Of a stretch of DNA of 64,000 nucleotides, positions 30,451 through 38,259 are shown piece by piece. The position numbers were made by a program, and so were the translations under genes. The DNA lies in contig CAZFLE010000005.1 of assembly GCA_964519895.1 (NCBI GenBank), forward strand, positions 1 to 64,000, given 5' to 3'. The stretch is from CAYFPX01 sp964519895. Lineage in GTDB: Bacteria; Myxococcota_A; UBA796; CAJQPC01. Within the stretch, counting starts at the first letter, position 1; each line of letters opens with the position of its first letter. Below the pieces are notes generated by a model that was given only the letters and a program-made list of their open reading frames with translations, was not told the origin of the DNA and made no database searches.

Positions 30451-31938
30451 ATGCTGCACGCACGCTCCGAGCTCGAGGTCGCTGGATGGCTGCTGCTCCA
30501 CGAGGCCGATGTGCAGCGCACCGTGCGACAGGAGGAAGGGGAACACACGCGGATCGTCCACCACTGCCAGGCGGGGCCCGACGACCCGCCCGTGACCCAC
30601 GCGTTCCTCATCCCGAACGGAACGCCCCCGGACCACTGGGGCGTGCTGACGTCGGCGGAGTGGCTGGCCCTGGCAGACAGGATGTTGACAGCCATCCCGC
30701 GGTCCCCGGCAGGCCTGATCCGGCCGGTGCTGGACGCATGCTGCGAAGAACTCGACGTCGCGCTGAGGTGCTGCCACGAGGCGGCGCGGATCCGACCCCC
30801 GCTCTCGGCCCGAGCGAACGGGATCCGGGCGGCGTCGGCGGTGTTCCGCTCCGTGCGCCCCTTTGCGCCCCGACCCAGACCTCTGGCGGAGCTACCCGAG
30901 GTCCTGGTCGCCGCGCGGCTTGCGCCAGACGCAGCCGAGCGCGCACGCACCGCGGCCCCCATCTCGATGGAGGCGCTGCACGGGGGGGCTCTGGGGCCCT
31001 GGGGCTTCGTCGGGCGGATCCAGGACCCGGTGCCAGCGGCGCTCTACCGCCACGCCTCCGGCGCCGTCCTCCAGGCCGAGGTGGTGGGCGACACCGCCGT
31101 CGCCATCCAGCTGTGGGAAGGCCGCGAGGCCCTGGACGCGCAGCTGGCGCACGCCTTTCGCCTGCCCGCGAGCGTGGTGCGGGACCTGGACCGGGGGCTC
31201 AGGCCCGGCGCGACGCGACCGGAAATGGTGGCCCGGCTCCTGGGGCCCCACGACGTGCTCACGCCGCTCTTCGGGGTCGTCACGGGGGATCAGGAGCTGC
31301 GCTTCTTGCGGCTCGAGACCCGGGGGGTGGTGCACCGCACCGTCGTGCTGTGCCTGATCCTGACCGGCGGGGTCGTCACGGGCTTCCGGGTGCTCCAGGG
31401 GCGTGTGGCCCTGGAGCAGCTGGTCCTGATCTCGGAGACGGCGCACCTGTTCGGCGGGCCGGGGGATGGCCCTACCGTCGGGCCCGCTGACGCCCAGACC
31501 AGCATCGACACCATCGCCCAGGCCCTGGCCCCGCTGCTGTCCGGCATTCGGCGGGGCGAGGTGGACATCCGGACCCTCCAGCCCCGGCCGGGAGACGCCG
31601 GCCGGGTGTTCCGAGGGGTGGACCTGGAGCGGATCCAGCGGACCTATGACGGGCTGTGGCAGGCCGATCCCCCCCGGCTCTCGGCCGCGGCCGACCAGAC
31701 CGAGCTGGTGGTCCACGTCTCCACGGGCGGTGCCCTGGGGTCGGGCCACGAGCTCTCCCATGGCTTCTCGGAGCACTACCAGTCCATCGCCCCCCACCTG
31801 GTGCCCGAGCGCACCTGGGTCGCGTGGAGCTTCCGGCGGCCAGGAGAAGAACGCGGGCGACGCTTCGAAGGGCTGGTGTGGGTCGGGGACCACTGGGCGT
31901 GGTTCCCCAAGGCGTGGCGGGTGGTGTCGGGGGGGTAG
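30451..31938 (+). CDS. Uncharacterised 495-residue protein divergent from the giant gene
   Basis: I chose the ATG at 30451; longer frames would run into the giant gene. There is no signal peptide. The sequence is Ala/Leu/Arg-rich and helical in the first 200 residues, for example LRCCHEAARIRPPLSARANG. The middle strands include HRTVVLCLILTGGVVTGFRV, and the C-terminal part ends RRFEGLVWVGDHWAWFPKAW. That last segment matches the end of the 158-residue protein encoded at 1,900-2,376. No family is recognised. The divergent placement and shared motif suggest it belongs functionally with the giant gene, perhaps as a loading, chaperone or immunity factor. This is inference. Confidence 0.6.
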   Translation: MLHARSELEVAGWLLLHEADVQRTVRQEEGEHTRIVHHCQAGPDDPPVTHAFLIPNGTPPDHWGVLTSAEWLALADRMLTAIPRSPAGLIRPVLDACCEELDVALRCCHEAARIRPPLSARANGIRAASAVFRSVRPFAPRPRPLAELPEVLVAARLAPDAAERARTAAPISMEALHGGALGPWGFVGRIQDPVPAALYRHASGAVLQAEVVGDTAVAIQLWEGREALDAQLAHAFRLPASVVRDLDRGLRPGATRPEMVARLLGPHDVLTPLFGVVTGDQELRFLRLETRGVVHRTVVLCLILTGGVVTGFRVLQGRVALEQLVLISETAHLFGGPGDGPTVGPADAQTSIDTIAQALAPLLSGIRRGEVDIRTLQPRPGDAGRVFRGVDLERIQRTYDGLWQADPPRLSAAADQTELVVHVSTGGALGSGHELSHGFSEHYQSIAPHLVPERTWVAWSFRRPGEERGRRFEGLVWVGDHWAWFPKAWRVVSGG

Positions 31939-31943
31939 CCGGA

Positions 31944-32143
31944 CAGACAGAGGACTCCAACGCCGCACCTGCTGCAGACAGAGGGGTCGAGTGCCGGTAC
32001 AGGGAGGCCACAGAGCCCTCTGAAGGCGTCAATGGGCCCTGGTGACGCGGTCTCCTGCGCTTGGAGCGCCTGCCGGGCGGTGAGCCCCCGACACCCGACC
32101 CCTCTGTCTGCAGTGACTGCGGCGTTCGACCCGGCTGTCTGCG
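31944..32143. repeat. Double-unit inverted repeat element, copy A (between convergent genes)
   Basis: Two direct units start at 31944 and 31975, exactly 31 bp apart, with shared core CAGACAGAGG. Their inverted counterparts follow on the right, with the matching gaccc(ct/gg)ctgtctgc cores at 32097 and 32128, again 31 bp apart. The inner pair is perfect over 18 bases (31972-31989 against 32096-32113). The element fills the spacer between two converging genes, so it could act as a bidirectional terminator or be a small non-autonomous mobile repeat. Confidence 0.75.
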
Positions 32144-32144
32144 C

Positions 32145-32741
32145 TCACCCGACCCTTGCCCACACCAGACAGTGGTTGTTCGCCGGCATCGCCACGACCT
32201 CTTGCAGCGCCAGCCCGTGCAGCGCCGCCAGGGCGATCACGTCCACGAGGTCCCGGACCCCCCAGCGGGGGTCACGCTGCTGGAGCGAGCGATCGAAGCG
32301 GACGTTGCTGTCCGACGTCCACACACCCGCGAAGCGAAACGGCCCATAGAGTACGAACACACCGCCTGGCGCCAGCACGCGCGCCAGCCCCGCGAACAGC
32401 CCCTGGGCGCTCTCCCAGGGCGAGATGTGGATCATGTTGCAGCACACCGCGCCGTCCACGACCCCGACCCCCCAGTCGGTGTCGCAGGTGTCCAGTCGCA
32501 CCGGCGCCAGCAGGTTCGGCGCAGCCACGGTGTCCCGCCAGGCGGCGATGCTGGCCAGGGCGTCGGGGTCCCGGTCGGTGGGCTGCCACGCCAGCCCGGG
32601 CAGCCGCGGGGCCCACCAGGCGCTGTGCATGCCCGTGCCCGCCGAGAACTCCAACACCCGCCCCCTCGCCGGCAACACCCGCCGCAGCACGGCCAGGATC
32701 GGGTCGCGGTTCCGCTCACAGGCGGGCGAGTAGCGCTTCAC
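32145..32741 (-). CDS. DUF938-family SAM-dependent methyltransferase
   Basis: The product has 198 residues from a GTG start 4 nt after the upstream stop, so it is cotranscribed with the lamin-tail lipoprotein gene. The family signature is clear: KRYSPACERNRDPIL at the N-terminus, glycine-rich motif I RVLEFSAGTGMHSAWWAPRL, acidic motif TDRDPDAL, and CCNMIHISPWESAQGLFAGL. The end GVWTSDSNVRFDRSLQQRDP is also typical. Members have a class I methyltransferase fold; the substrate is not established for the family. The length is the usual one, about 200 residues, and it is cytoplasmic. Confidence 0.88.
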   Translation of the reverse strand: MKRYSPACERNRDPILAVLRRVLPARGRVLEFSAGTGMHSAWWAPRLPGLAWQPTDRDPDALASIAAWRDTVAAPNLLAPVRLDTCDTDWGVGVVDGAVCCNMIHISPWESAQGLFAGLARVLAPGGVFVLYGPFRFAGVWTSDSNVRFDRSLQQRDPRWGVRDLVDVIALAALHGLALQEVVAMPANNHCLVWARVG

Positions 32742-32745
32742 CGGC

Positions 32746-35700
32746 TCAGTCCGGGCAGCCCTCGACCACCCAGGTCTCAATGATCGCCAGGGTGGCCTTG
32801 TCCAGGAAGGGGCCACCGCGAGGCATCTGCTGCCCGGCGCCGCCCACGTCGCCCTGGGTGTTGTTGAGCTTGTGCCAGATGTAGCTCTGGGAGGTGTCCC
32901 CGGGCTCGAAGAGGTCCATGGCCGGCACGTCGATGGAGGCCACGTTCACGTGGTCCACCGTGCCGTTGTCCATGTTGAAGCCACCGCTCGCCGCACCGCT
33001 CAGGTGGCAGCCGTCGCAGTTGGCGTCGAAGATCGGCTCGATGTCCGTGGCGTAGGTGTAGGTGTAGCTGTCCACGCCGTCGCAGTCCTGGTCGATGCCG
33101 TCGCCGTTGATCTCGGTGGCGCCCGGGTTGATGCCGGCGTCGCTGTCGTCGCAGTCGGTGTTGTCCGCCGACGTGTTCGACGGCTGGAGACAGGCCAGGG
33201 TGCCGGGGTCGGTGTCGTCGCCGTAGCTGTCGCCGTCGGCGTCGGCGTACCAGGTGGACCGACCGGTCACGCCGGCGTCTGCGTCGTCGATGTCGCCGTT
33301 GCAGTCGTTGTCCACGCCGTCGCAGATCTCGGTGGCGCCCGGGTTGATGGCGATGTCCCCGTCGTCGCAGTCGACGTCGGACGTGAAGCCGTCGCCGTCG
33401 GCGTCGGGCGGGCCGGCGTCGCAGTCGTCGTTGGCGCTGCCGGGGGTGCCGGAGTCGCCGCTGCCAAAGGTGCTCGTGGCCGCGCACCAGTTGGCGCCGT
33501 CGTCGTTCTCGGTGACGTCGAGGTGGTCCCCGTCGAGGGAGATCGACGCACCCGCCGTGTTCGGGAATGTGGCTCCCCCGTCGTAGGCGACCTGATCGAT
33601 GGTCAGGCTGCCGTTGTACAAGAAGACCTCGTCGGCGAAGTTGGCCAGCCGGTGGGTGCTGCCGTACTCGTGGTCGACCGTCACGCCGCCGTTGGCCGCG
33701 GCGTCGCCGTCGATTCCCAGCACCACGTACTCACCCGCCAACACGGGCACGGACCCAGAGACCTGGACCCACTCGCCCATCACGGCGACCGAGGTGTCGA
33801 AGATCTCCAGCCCGTCCAGCTCGATGGTCACCAGCGTGTTGTTGTAGATCTCGATCCACTCGCCGCGCAGGTCACCGACCGCCACCGGGTTGTGGTGGAG
33901 CTCGGTGATGATCAGGTCCCCTTCGATCAGATCCCCGACCGCCAGGTCCGAGCCGCCCCCGGTGCAGGCGTCGTTGGCGCTGCCCGGGGTGCCCAGGTCC
34001 CCGTCGCCGAAGGTGGAGGTCGCCGCGCACCAGTTGGCGCCGTCGTCGTTGCTCAGATCGTCGAGGGTGTCCGGGTTCAGGCTGAAGCTGGCGCCCGTCG
34101 GGTCCGGGAAGGTCAGGCCATTGTCCCAGGACACGCTGTCGATGATGGTGCTCCCCACCCCCAGGAACAGCTCGTCGGACGCATTGCCCAGGGTGTGCGC
34201 ACCCCCATAGGTCTCGGCCAGGCTGACGCCCCCGTTGACGCCCAGGTCGCCGTAGCGCCCGAGCAGCACGTAGGCGCCGGGCTCGACCAGGACCCCGCCA
34301 GAGAGGGTGACCAGGTTGCCCTTGGTCGTGCTGTCGGTGTCGTAGAGCTCGAGTCCGTCCAGGTCCACGGTGCTGCCCGTGGCGTTGTAGAGCTCCATCC
34401 ACTCGCCGGCGTTGTCCGGCACGGCGTCGGGGTCGACCATCAATTCCGTGATGACCAGATCGCCCGCCGTCAGGTCGTCGACGGACAGCGCACAGCTGTC
34501 GTTGGCCGCGCCCGGGGTGCCCAGGTCCCCGTCGCCGTAGCTCGACGTCGCCACGCACCAGTTGTTGCCGTCGTCGTTGTCGGTGGCGTTCAGGTGATCG
34601 GGATCCAGGATCATCGCCGCACCGCTCGGGTCCGGGAACGTGAAGCCGTTGTCCCAGGACACGGAGTCGATGACGTCGGTGCCGTTGTACAGGAAGGTCT
34701 CGTCGGCCGCATTACCCAGGGTGTGACCGGTGCCGTAGGCGTAGTCCAGGGTCACGCCACCGTTGGTGGCGACGTCGGCCCTGCGGCCCAGGACCGCATA
34801 GGCCCCCGCCGCGACGAGCACCTGTCCAGAGACCGTGATCTTGTCGGTCTGGGCGGCGACCGAGGTGTCGAAGACCTGGAGTCCGTCCAGGTCGACCACG
34901 CCAGCGGTGTTGTTGTAGATCTCGAACCACTCGCCGCGGTTGTCGGGCACCGCCGACGGCTCCTTCATGATCTCGGTGATGATCAGGTCACCGGCCACCA
35001 GATCCGCGACCGCCGTCCCGCCCCCGCCGCCACCGCAGCTGTCGTTGACCGCGCCCGGTGTGCCCAGGTCACCGGCGCCAAAGGACGAGGTCGCGTCACA
35101 CCAGCTCGACCCGTCATCGTTGCTGGTGGCGTCCTGGCTGGCCGAGGACAGGGAGATCGAAGTGCCGGCCGTGTCGGGCCAGGTGCTGCCGTTGTCGTAG
35201 GCGATGCTGTCCAGCACGGTGGACCCGTCGGACAGGAAGATCTCGTCGGCGCCATTGCCCAGGGTGTGGGCGAAGCCGTAGGCGTAGTCCAAGGCGACGC
35301 CGCCATTGGCGCCGGTGTCCGAGTTGCGGCCCAGCACCGCCAGCCCGCCGTCGGCGACCACCACGCTGCTGCCCACCGTGACCAGGTTGCCCTGGGTGAC
35401 CTCGTCGGTGTCGAAGATCTGGAGACCCTGAAGGTCCACGTCGACCCCGGCGGCGTTGTAGATCTCGAACCACTCCCCCGCGCCAGCGCCCGAGGCCACG
35501 GGCTCTTTGAAGATCTCGTTGATCACCAGGTCCCCGACCGCCAGCTCGGTGACGGCAAAGGTCGAGCAGCTGTCGTTGGCCGCTCCCGGCGTGCCCAGGT
35601 CGCCGTCGCCGTACGCCGACCGCGAAACGCACCAGCTGGCGCCGTCGTCGTTGCTGGTGGCGTCCTGGCTGGCGCTGTCCAGGCTGATGCTGGCCCCCGT

Positions 35701-36213
35701 GGGATCGGGGAAGCTCAGGCCGTTGTCCCACGCGATGCTGTCGATCACGTCGGTCCCATTGGACAGGAAGAGCTCGTCGGAGGCGTTGCCGAGCACGTGG
35801 GCGACGCCGTAGGCGTAGTCGACGGGCGCCCCGCCGTTGGTGGACTGGTCGGTCTTGCGCCCGAGCACCACGTGGCTGCCGGCATCCACGATCAGGGTGC
35901 CTGAGACGGTGAAGCTGTTGCCCGGCGACGCCACGCTGGTGTCGAAGACCCGGAGTCCGTCCAGGTCTACGTTGAGGCCGCTCGCGTTGTAGATCTCGAA
36001 CCACTCGCCGGCTCCGTTTGCAACGGCGCTGGTGTCGATCATGACCTCGTTGATCACCAGGTCGCCCACAGCGAGATCGGCCACGAAGAGCTCGGCCGGC
36101 CCGGTGTCCTTGGCCGAGGCCCAGAAGCCCCCCAGATCCGCGGAGTCCAGGGACAGGTCTTCAGAGCACCCGGCCAGCAGAGCGAGGAAGACGACGGGAC
36201 GAATGCCCTTCAT
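32746..36213 (-). CDS. Lipoprotein with five lamin-tail domains, MopE-type repeats and a C-terminal heme motif
   Basis: The product has 1,155 residues, starting at the ATG 36211-36213 with GGAG seven bases upstream. The signal MKGIRPVVFLALLAGC gives lipidated C16. Five tandem lamin-tail domains of about 170 residues follow, each opening like GDLVINEVM or GDLIITEIM with GEWFEIYN and closing with a GDLGTPGAANDSC-like end. Then come Asp-rich MopE-type metal-binding repeats (DADGDGFTSDVDCDDGD, INPGATEICDGVDNDCNGD). Last is a planctomycete-style cytochrome segment with CDGCH (C1066, C1069, H1070) and a later QQMPRGG that may supply the heme Met. Probably a surface protein, possibly redox-active. 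The frame is open further upstream, but that part is antisense to the sulfatase gene. Confidence 0.85.
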   Translation of the reverse strand: MKGIRPVVFLALLAGCSEDLSLDSADLGGFWASAKDTGPAELFVADLAVGDLVINEVMIDTSAVANGAGEWFEIYNASGLNVDLDGLRVFDTSVASPGNSFTVSGTLIVDAGSHVVLGRKTDQSTNGGAPVDYAYGVAHVLGNASDELFLSNGTDVIDSIAWDNGLSFPDPTGASISLDSASQDATSNDDGASWCVSRSAYGDGDLGTPGAANDSCSTFAVTELAVGDLVINEIFKEPVASGAGAGEWFEIYNAAGVDVDLQGLQIFDTDEVTQGNLVTVGSSVVVADGGLAVLGRNSDTGANGGVALDYAYGFAHTLGNGADEIFLSDGSTVLDSIAYDNGSTWPDTAGTSISLSSASQDATSNDDGSSWCDATSSFGAGDLGTPGAVNDSCGGGGGGTAVADLVAGDLIITEIMKEPSAVPDNRGEWFEIYNNTAGVVDLDGLQVFDTSVAAQTDKITVSGQVLVAAGAYAVLGRRADVATNGGVTLDYAYGTGHTLGNAADETFLYNGTDVIDSVSWDNGFTFPDPSGAAMILDPDHLNATDNDDGNNWCVATSSYGDGDLGTPGAANDSCALSVDDLTAGDLVITELMVDPDAVPDNAGEWMELYNATGSTVDLDGLELYDTDSTTKGNLVTLSGGVLVEPGAYVLLGRYGDLGVNGGVSLAETYGGAHTLGNASDELFLGVGSTIIDSVSWDNGLTFPDPTGASFSLNPDTLDDLSNDDGANWCAATSTFGDGDLGTPGSANDACTGGGSDLAVGDLIEGDLIITELHHNPVAVGDLRGEWIEIYNNTLVTIELDGLEIFDTSVAVMGEWVQVSGSVPVLAGEYVVLGIDGDAAANGGVTVDHEYGSTHRLANFADEVFLYNGSLTIDQVAYDGGATFPNTAGASISLDGDHLDVTENDDGANWCAATSTFGSGDSGTPGSANDDCDAGPPDADGDGFTSDVDCDDGDIAINPGATEICDGVDNDCNGDIDDADAGVTGRSTWYADADGDSYGDDTDPGTLACLQPSNTSADNTDCDDSDAGINPGATEINGDGIDQDCDGVDSYTYTYATDIEPIFDANCDGCHLSGAASGGFNMDNGTVDHVNVASIDVPAMDLFEPGDTSQSYIWHKLNNTQGDVGGAGQQMPRGGPFLDKATLAIIETWVVEGCPD

Positions 36214-36354
36214 GGCGGGCTCCGTGGAAGAGGAAGGCGGAAGGTCAGGCGAGTGTCGCACCGGACCTCGATCCTTCACAACCGAGGTGCCGCCCCCGGG
36301 TGGCTTGACAGGGAAGAGGTCGGGTCCTACCCACCCCTCCAAGCTGGAGATGCG
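36214..36354. promoter_or_regulatory. Divergent promoter region with consensus -35 for the sulfatase-like pair
   Basis: This 141-base spacer separates the divergent lipoprotein and sulfatase-like genes. On the plus strand TTGACA (36305-36310), a 17-base spacer and TACCCA (36328-36333) form a plausible sigma70-type promoter. It would give a leader of about 15 bases before the ATG at 36355, which has GGAG five bases upstream. No clear promoter is seen for the minus-strand gene. Confidence 0.45.
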
Positions 36355-38259
36355 ATGACAGCGGCTGTCCTGGGTCTGGCTGCGATCTTTGTCACCGGGT
36401 GTGGATCCCCAGCGGCAGCGGGCGGCGGACCGGACGCGTCGACCCTGGTGATCGCCCGCGACACGGTGCCGCTCACCAATGCCTCCTTGCTGGCCGACGA
36501 CGGCACCCAGAAGGGCCCTGGCGATCGCATCGCCGGCAACGGCGTGCCCGACGGCTGGCTCGTGCGCATGAACGCCGGCGCGGTTCGGTTCGCTCCCGCC
36601 GCGACGCCTGACGGCCAGGGCGTGCGGCTCTCCTACGACAAGGGCGCCAAGGGCAGCCTGGTCGGCTCGGCGGTTCCGGTGAAGCCCGGCGAGACCTACG
36701 AGCTGCGGGTCAAGCTCGACGCGGGCGGGGTGGAGCACCCCGGCTCGATCGGGCTGGCCTTCAAGGGCGCTGGCGGCCTGCTCGACACCGAGACCCACCG
36801 CCTGCGCACCGAGACCCCGGGGTGGTCCGAGATCGCAGTGCGCGGCACGGCCCCCGAAGGCGCACAGCAGCTGATCGTGCGGGCCGTGTTCACCGGCGCC
36901 AAGGCCGCGGGCAGCGTGGTCATGGGTCCGGTGGTCCTGGAGCGCTCCACAGCGACCAGCCGCAGCAAGACCTTTCCGCTCCAGCGCATCCTGCTCGTCA
37001 CGATCGAGACCTTTCGCTGGGACCACGCCAGCCTGTACGGGTATGGCCGGGACACCACACCGACCCTGGAGCGGCTGGCTCGTGAAGGCGCCGCCTTCGA
37101 CCAGCACTATGTCCAGGCCCCCTACACGCGCCCGAGCCTGAGCTCGATGGTCACGTCGCGGTACCCGGTGTCGCTGGGCATCACCGACAACGTGCCGCCG
37201 CTGCCGGACAGCGCCTACACCGCCGCCGAGATCTTCGCCGACCGCGGCTACGTGACATCGGGCTTCCTGGCCCAATTCATCCTGGGCCAGCACTACGGCT
37301 TCACCCAGGGCTTCCACTACTTCTTCAACCACAAGAACGACACCGTCACCGAGACCGTGACCCGGGACCTCTACCCCTGGCTGGAGCGGCACCGGGCGGA
37401 CAACACCTTCACCTGGATGCACCTGTTCGATCCCCACGGTCCCTACCGTCCGACCTCGGACTACGCCGGCCGCTACCGGGACGACGCGCTGTACCGGAGC
37501 GACACCGAGACGCTGACGACGGGCACGGGCAAGGCCACCGGGCCCTTCATCCCCGGCTACGTGGCCGACCCCGGTGCCCTCGAGCGGCGGCACTACGTGT
37601 CCAACTACGACGCCGAGATCCGCTATGTCGACGACCAGCTCGCCAAGCTGGTCGCCTGGCTCGAACAGACCGACCAGGCCAAGCACACCCTGCTGGTCGT
37701 CACGGCCGACCACGGGGAGTCCATGACGGACCACGGGCGCTACTTTGCCCACGGCTCGCTCTACGAGCACGACCTGCACGTGCCGATGCTCATCTGGGCC
37801 CCGGGTCGGATCGCCCCGGGAACCCGAGTCGCGGCCCGGTCCAGCCACCTGGACATCGTGCCGACCCTGTTGGACTACGCCGGAGCCGACCAGCCCCCGG
37901 GCCTCAAGGGCCACAGCCTGCGGGGCCTGATCGACGGGGCGACCCAAGCCCCGGAGCCCTTCACCATCGCTGTGACGGGCGCCGGCGCCCGGGAACAGGT
38001 CGCCGTGATGAGCGACTCCGATCTGAAGCTCATCGTCGACCACCAGGGCCAGCCGGTCGAGGTCTATGCGCGCGCCAAGGACCCGGACGAGACCCGCAAC
38101 CTGGTGAGCAGCCGGGGAGACGAAGCCCGCAAGCTGGCCACGGCGTACCGAGGATGGCTGGCGGATCAGCTCGCAGACGACGCGCGCACCACCACCGAGG
38201 ACCGGGATCTCAGCGACGACGAGATCGAGGCGCTGCGGGCGCTGGGCTACATCGAGTGA
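36355..38259 (+). CDS. Sulfatase-like lipoprotein 1 (alkaline phosphatase superfamily, Thr at nucleophile position)
   Basis: The product has 634 residues. The signal MTAAVLGLAAIFVTGC gives lipidated C16. Residues 35-205 form a beta-rich jelly-roll-like domain (DRIAGNGVPDGWLVRMN), and the sulfatase fold follows. ILLVTIETFRWDHASLYGYG provides the metal site, with Glu218 in place of the usual Asp. APYTRPSLSSM carries Thr258 where sulfatases have Cys/Ser before x-P-S. VVTADHGESMTDHGRYF and YEHDLHVPMLIW complete the metal site. Thr nucleophiles are known in phosphoethanolamine and glycerol-phosphate transferases, so phospho-transfer or hydrolysis is as likely as sulfate release. The C-terminus EIEALRALGYIE is typical of this subgroup. 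It overlaps the next gene by 4 nt. Confidence 0.85.
   Translation: MTAAVLGLAAIFVTGCGSPAAAGGGPDASTLVIARDTVPLTNASLLADDGTQKGPGDRIAGNGVPDGWLVRMNAGAVRFAPAATPDGQGVRLSYDKGAKGSLVGSAVPVKPGETYELRVKLDAGGVEHPGSIGLAFKGAGGLLDTETHRLRTETPGWSEIAVRGTAPEGAQQLIVRAVFTGAKAAGSVVMGPVVLERSTATSRSKTFPLQRILLVTIETFRWDHASLYGYGRDTTPTLERLAREGAAFDQHYVQAPYTRPSLSSMVTSRYPVSLGITDNVPPLPDSAYTAAEIFADRGYVTSGFLAQFILGQHYGFTQGFHYFFNHKNDTVTETVTRDLYPWLERHRADNTFTWMHLFDPHGPYRPTSDYAGRYRDDALYRSDTETLTTGTGKATGPFIPGYVADPGALERRHYVSNYDAEIRYVDDQLAKLVAWLEQTDQAKHTLLVVTADHGESMTDHGRYFAHGSLYEHDLHVPMLIWAPGRIAPGTRVAARSSHLDIVPTLLDYAGADQPPGLKGHSLRGLIDGATQAPEPFTIAVTGAGAREQVAVMSDSDLKLIVDHQGQPVEVYARAKDPDETRNLVSSRGDEARKLATAYRGWLADQLADDARTTTEDRDLSDDEIEALRALGYIE

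Noticed and set aside
31944..32143. CRISPR array or integron attC sites suggested by the 31-bp spaced repeats
   Set aside because: There are only two units per arm and they are inverted between arms. No cas or integrase gene is present and no attC-type R/L box consensus is seen.
36214..38043. Upstream extension of the lamin-tail lipoprotein gene on the minus strand
   Set aside because: The frame stays open, but the extension is antisense to the sulfatase-like gene. The ATG at 36213 has a Shine-Dalgarno sequence and begins a lipoprotein signal.
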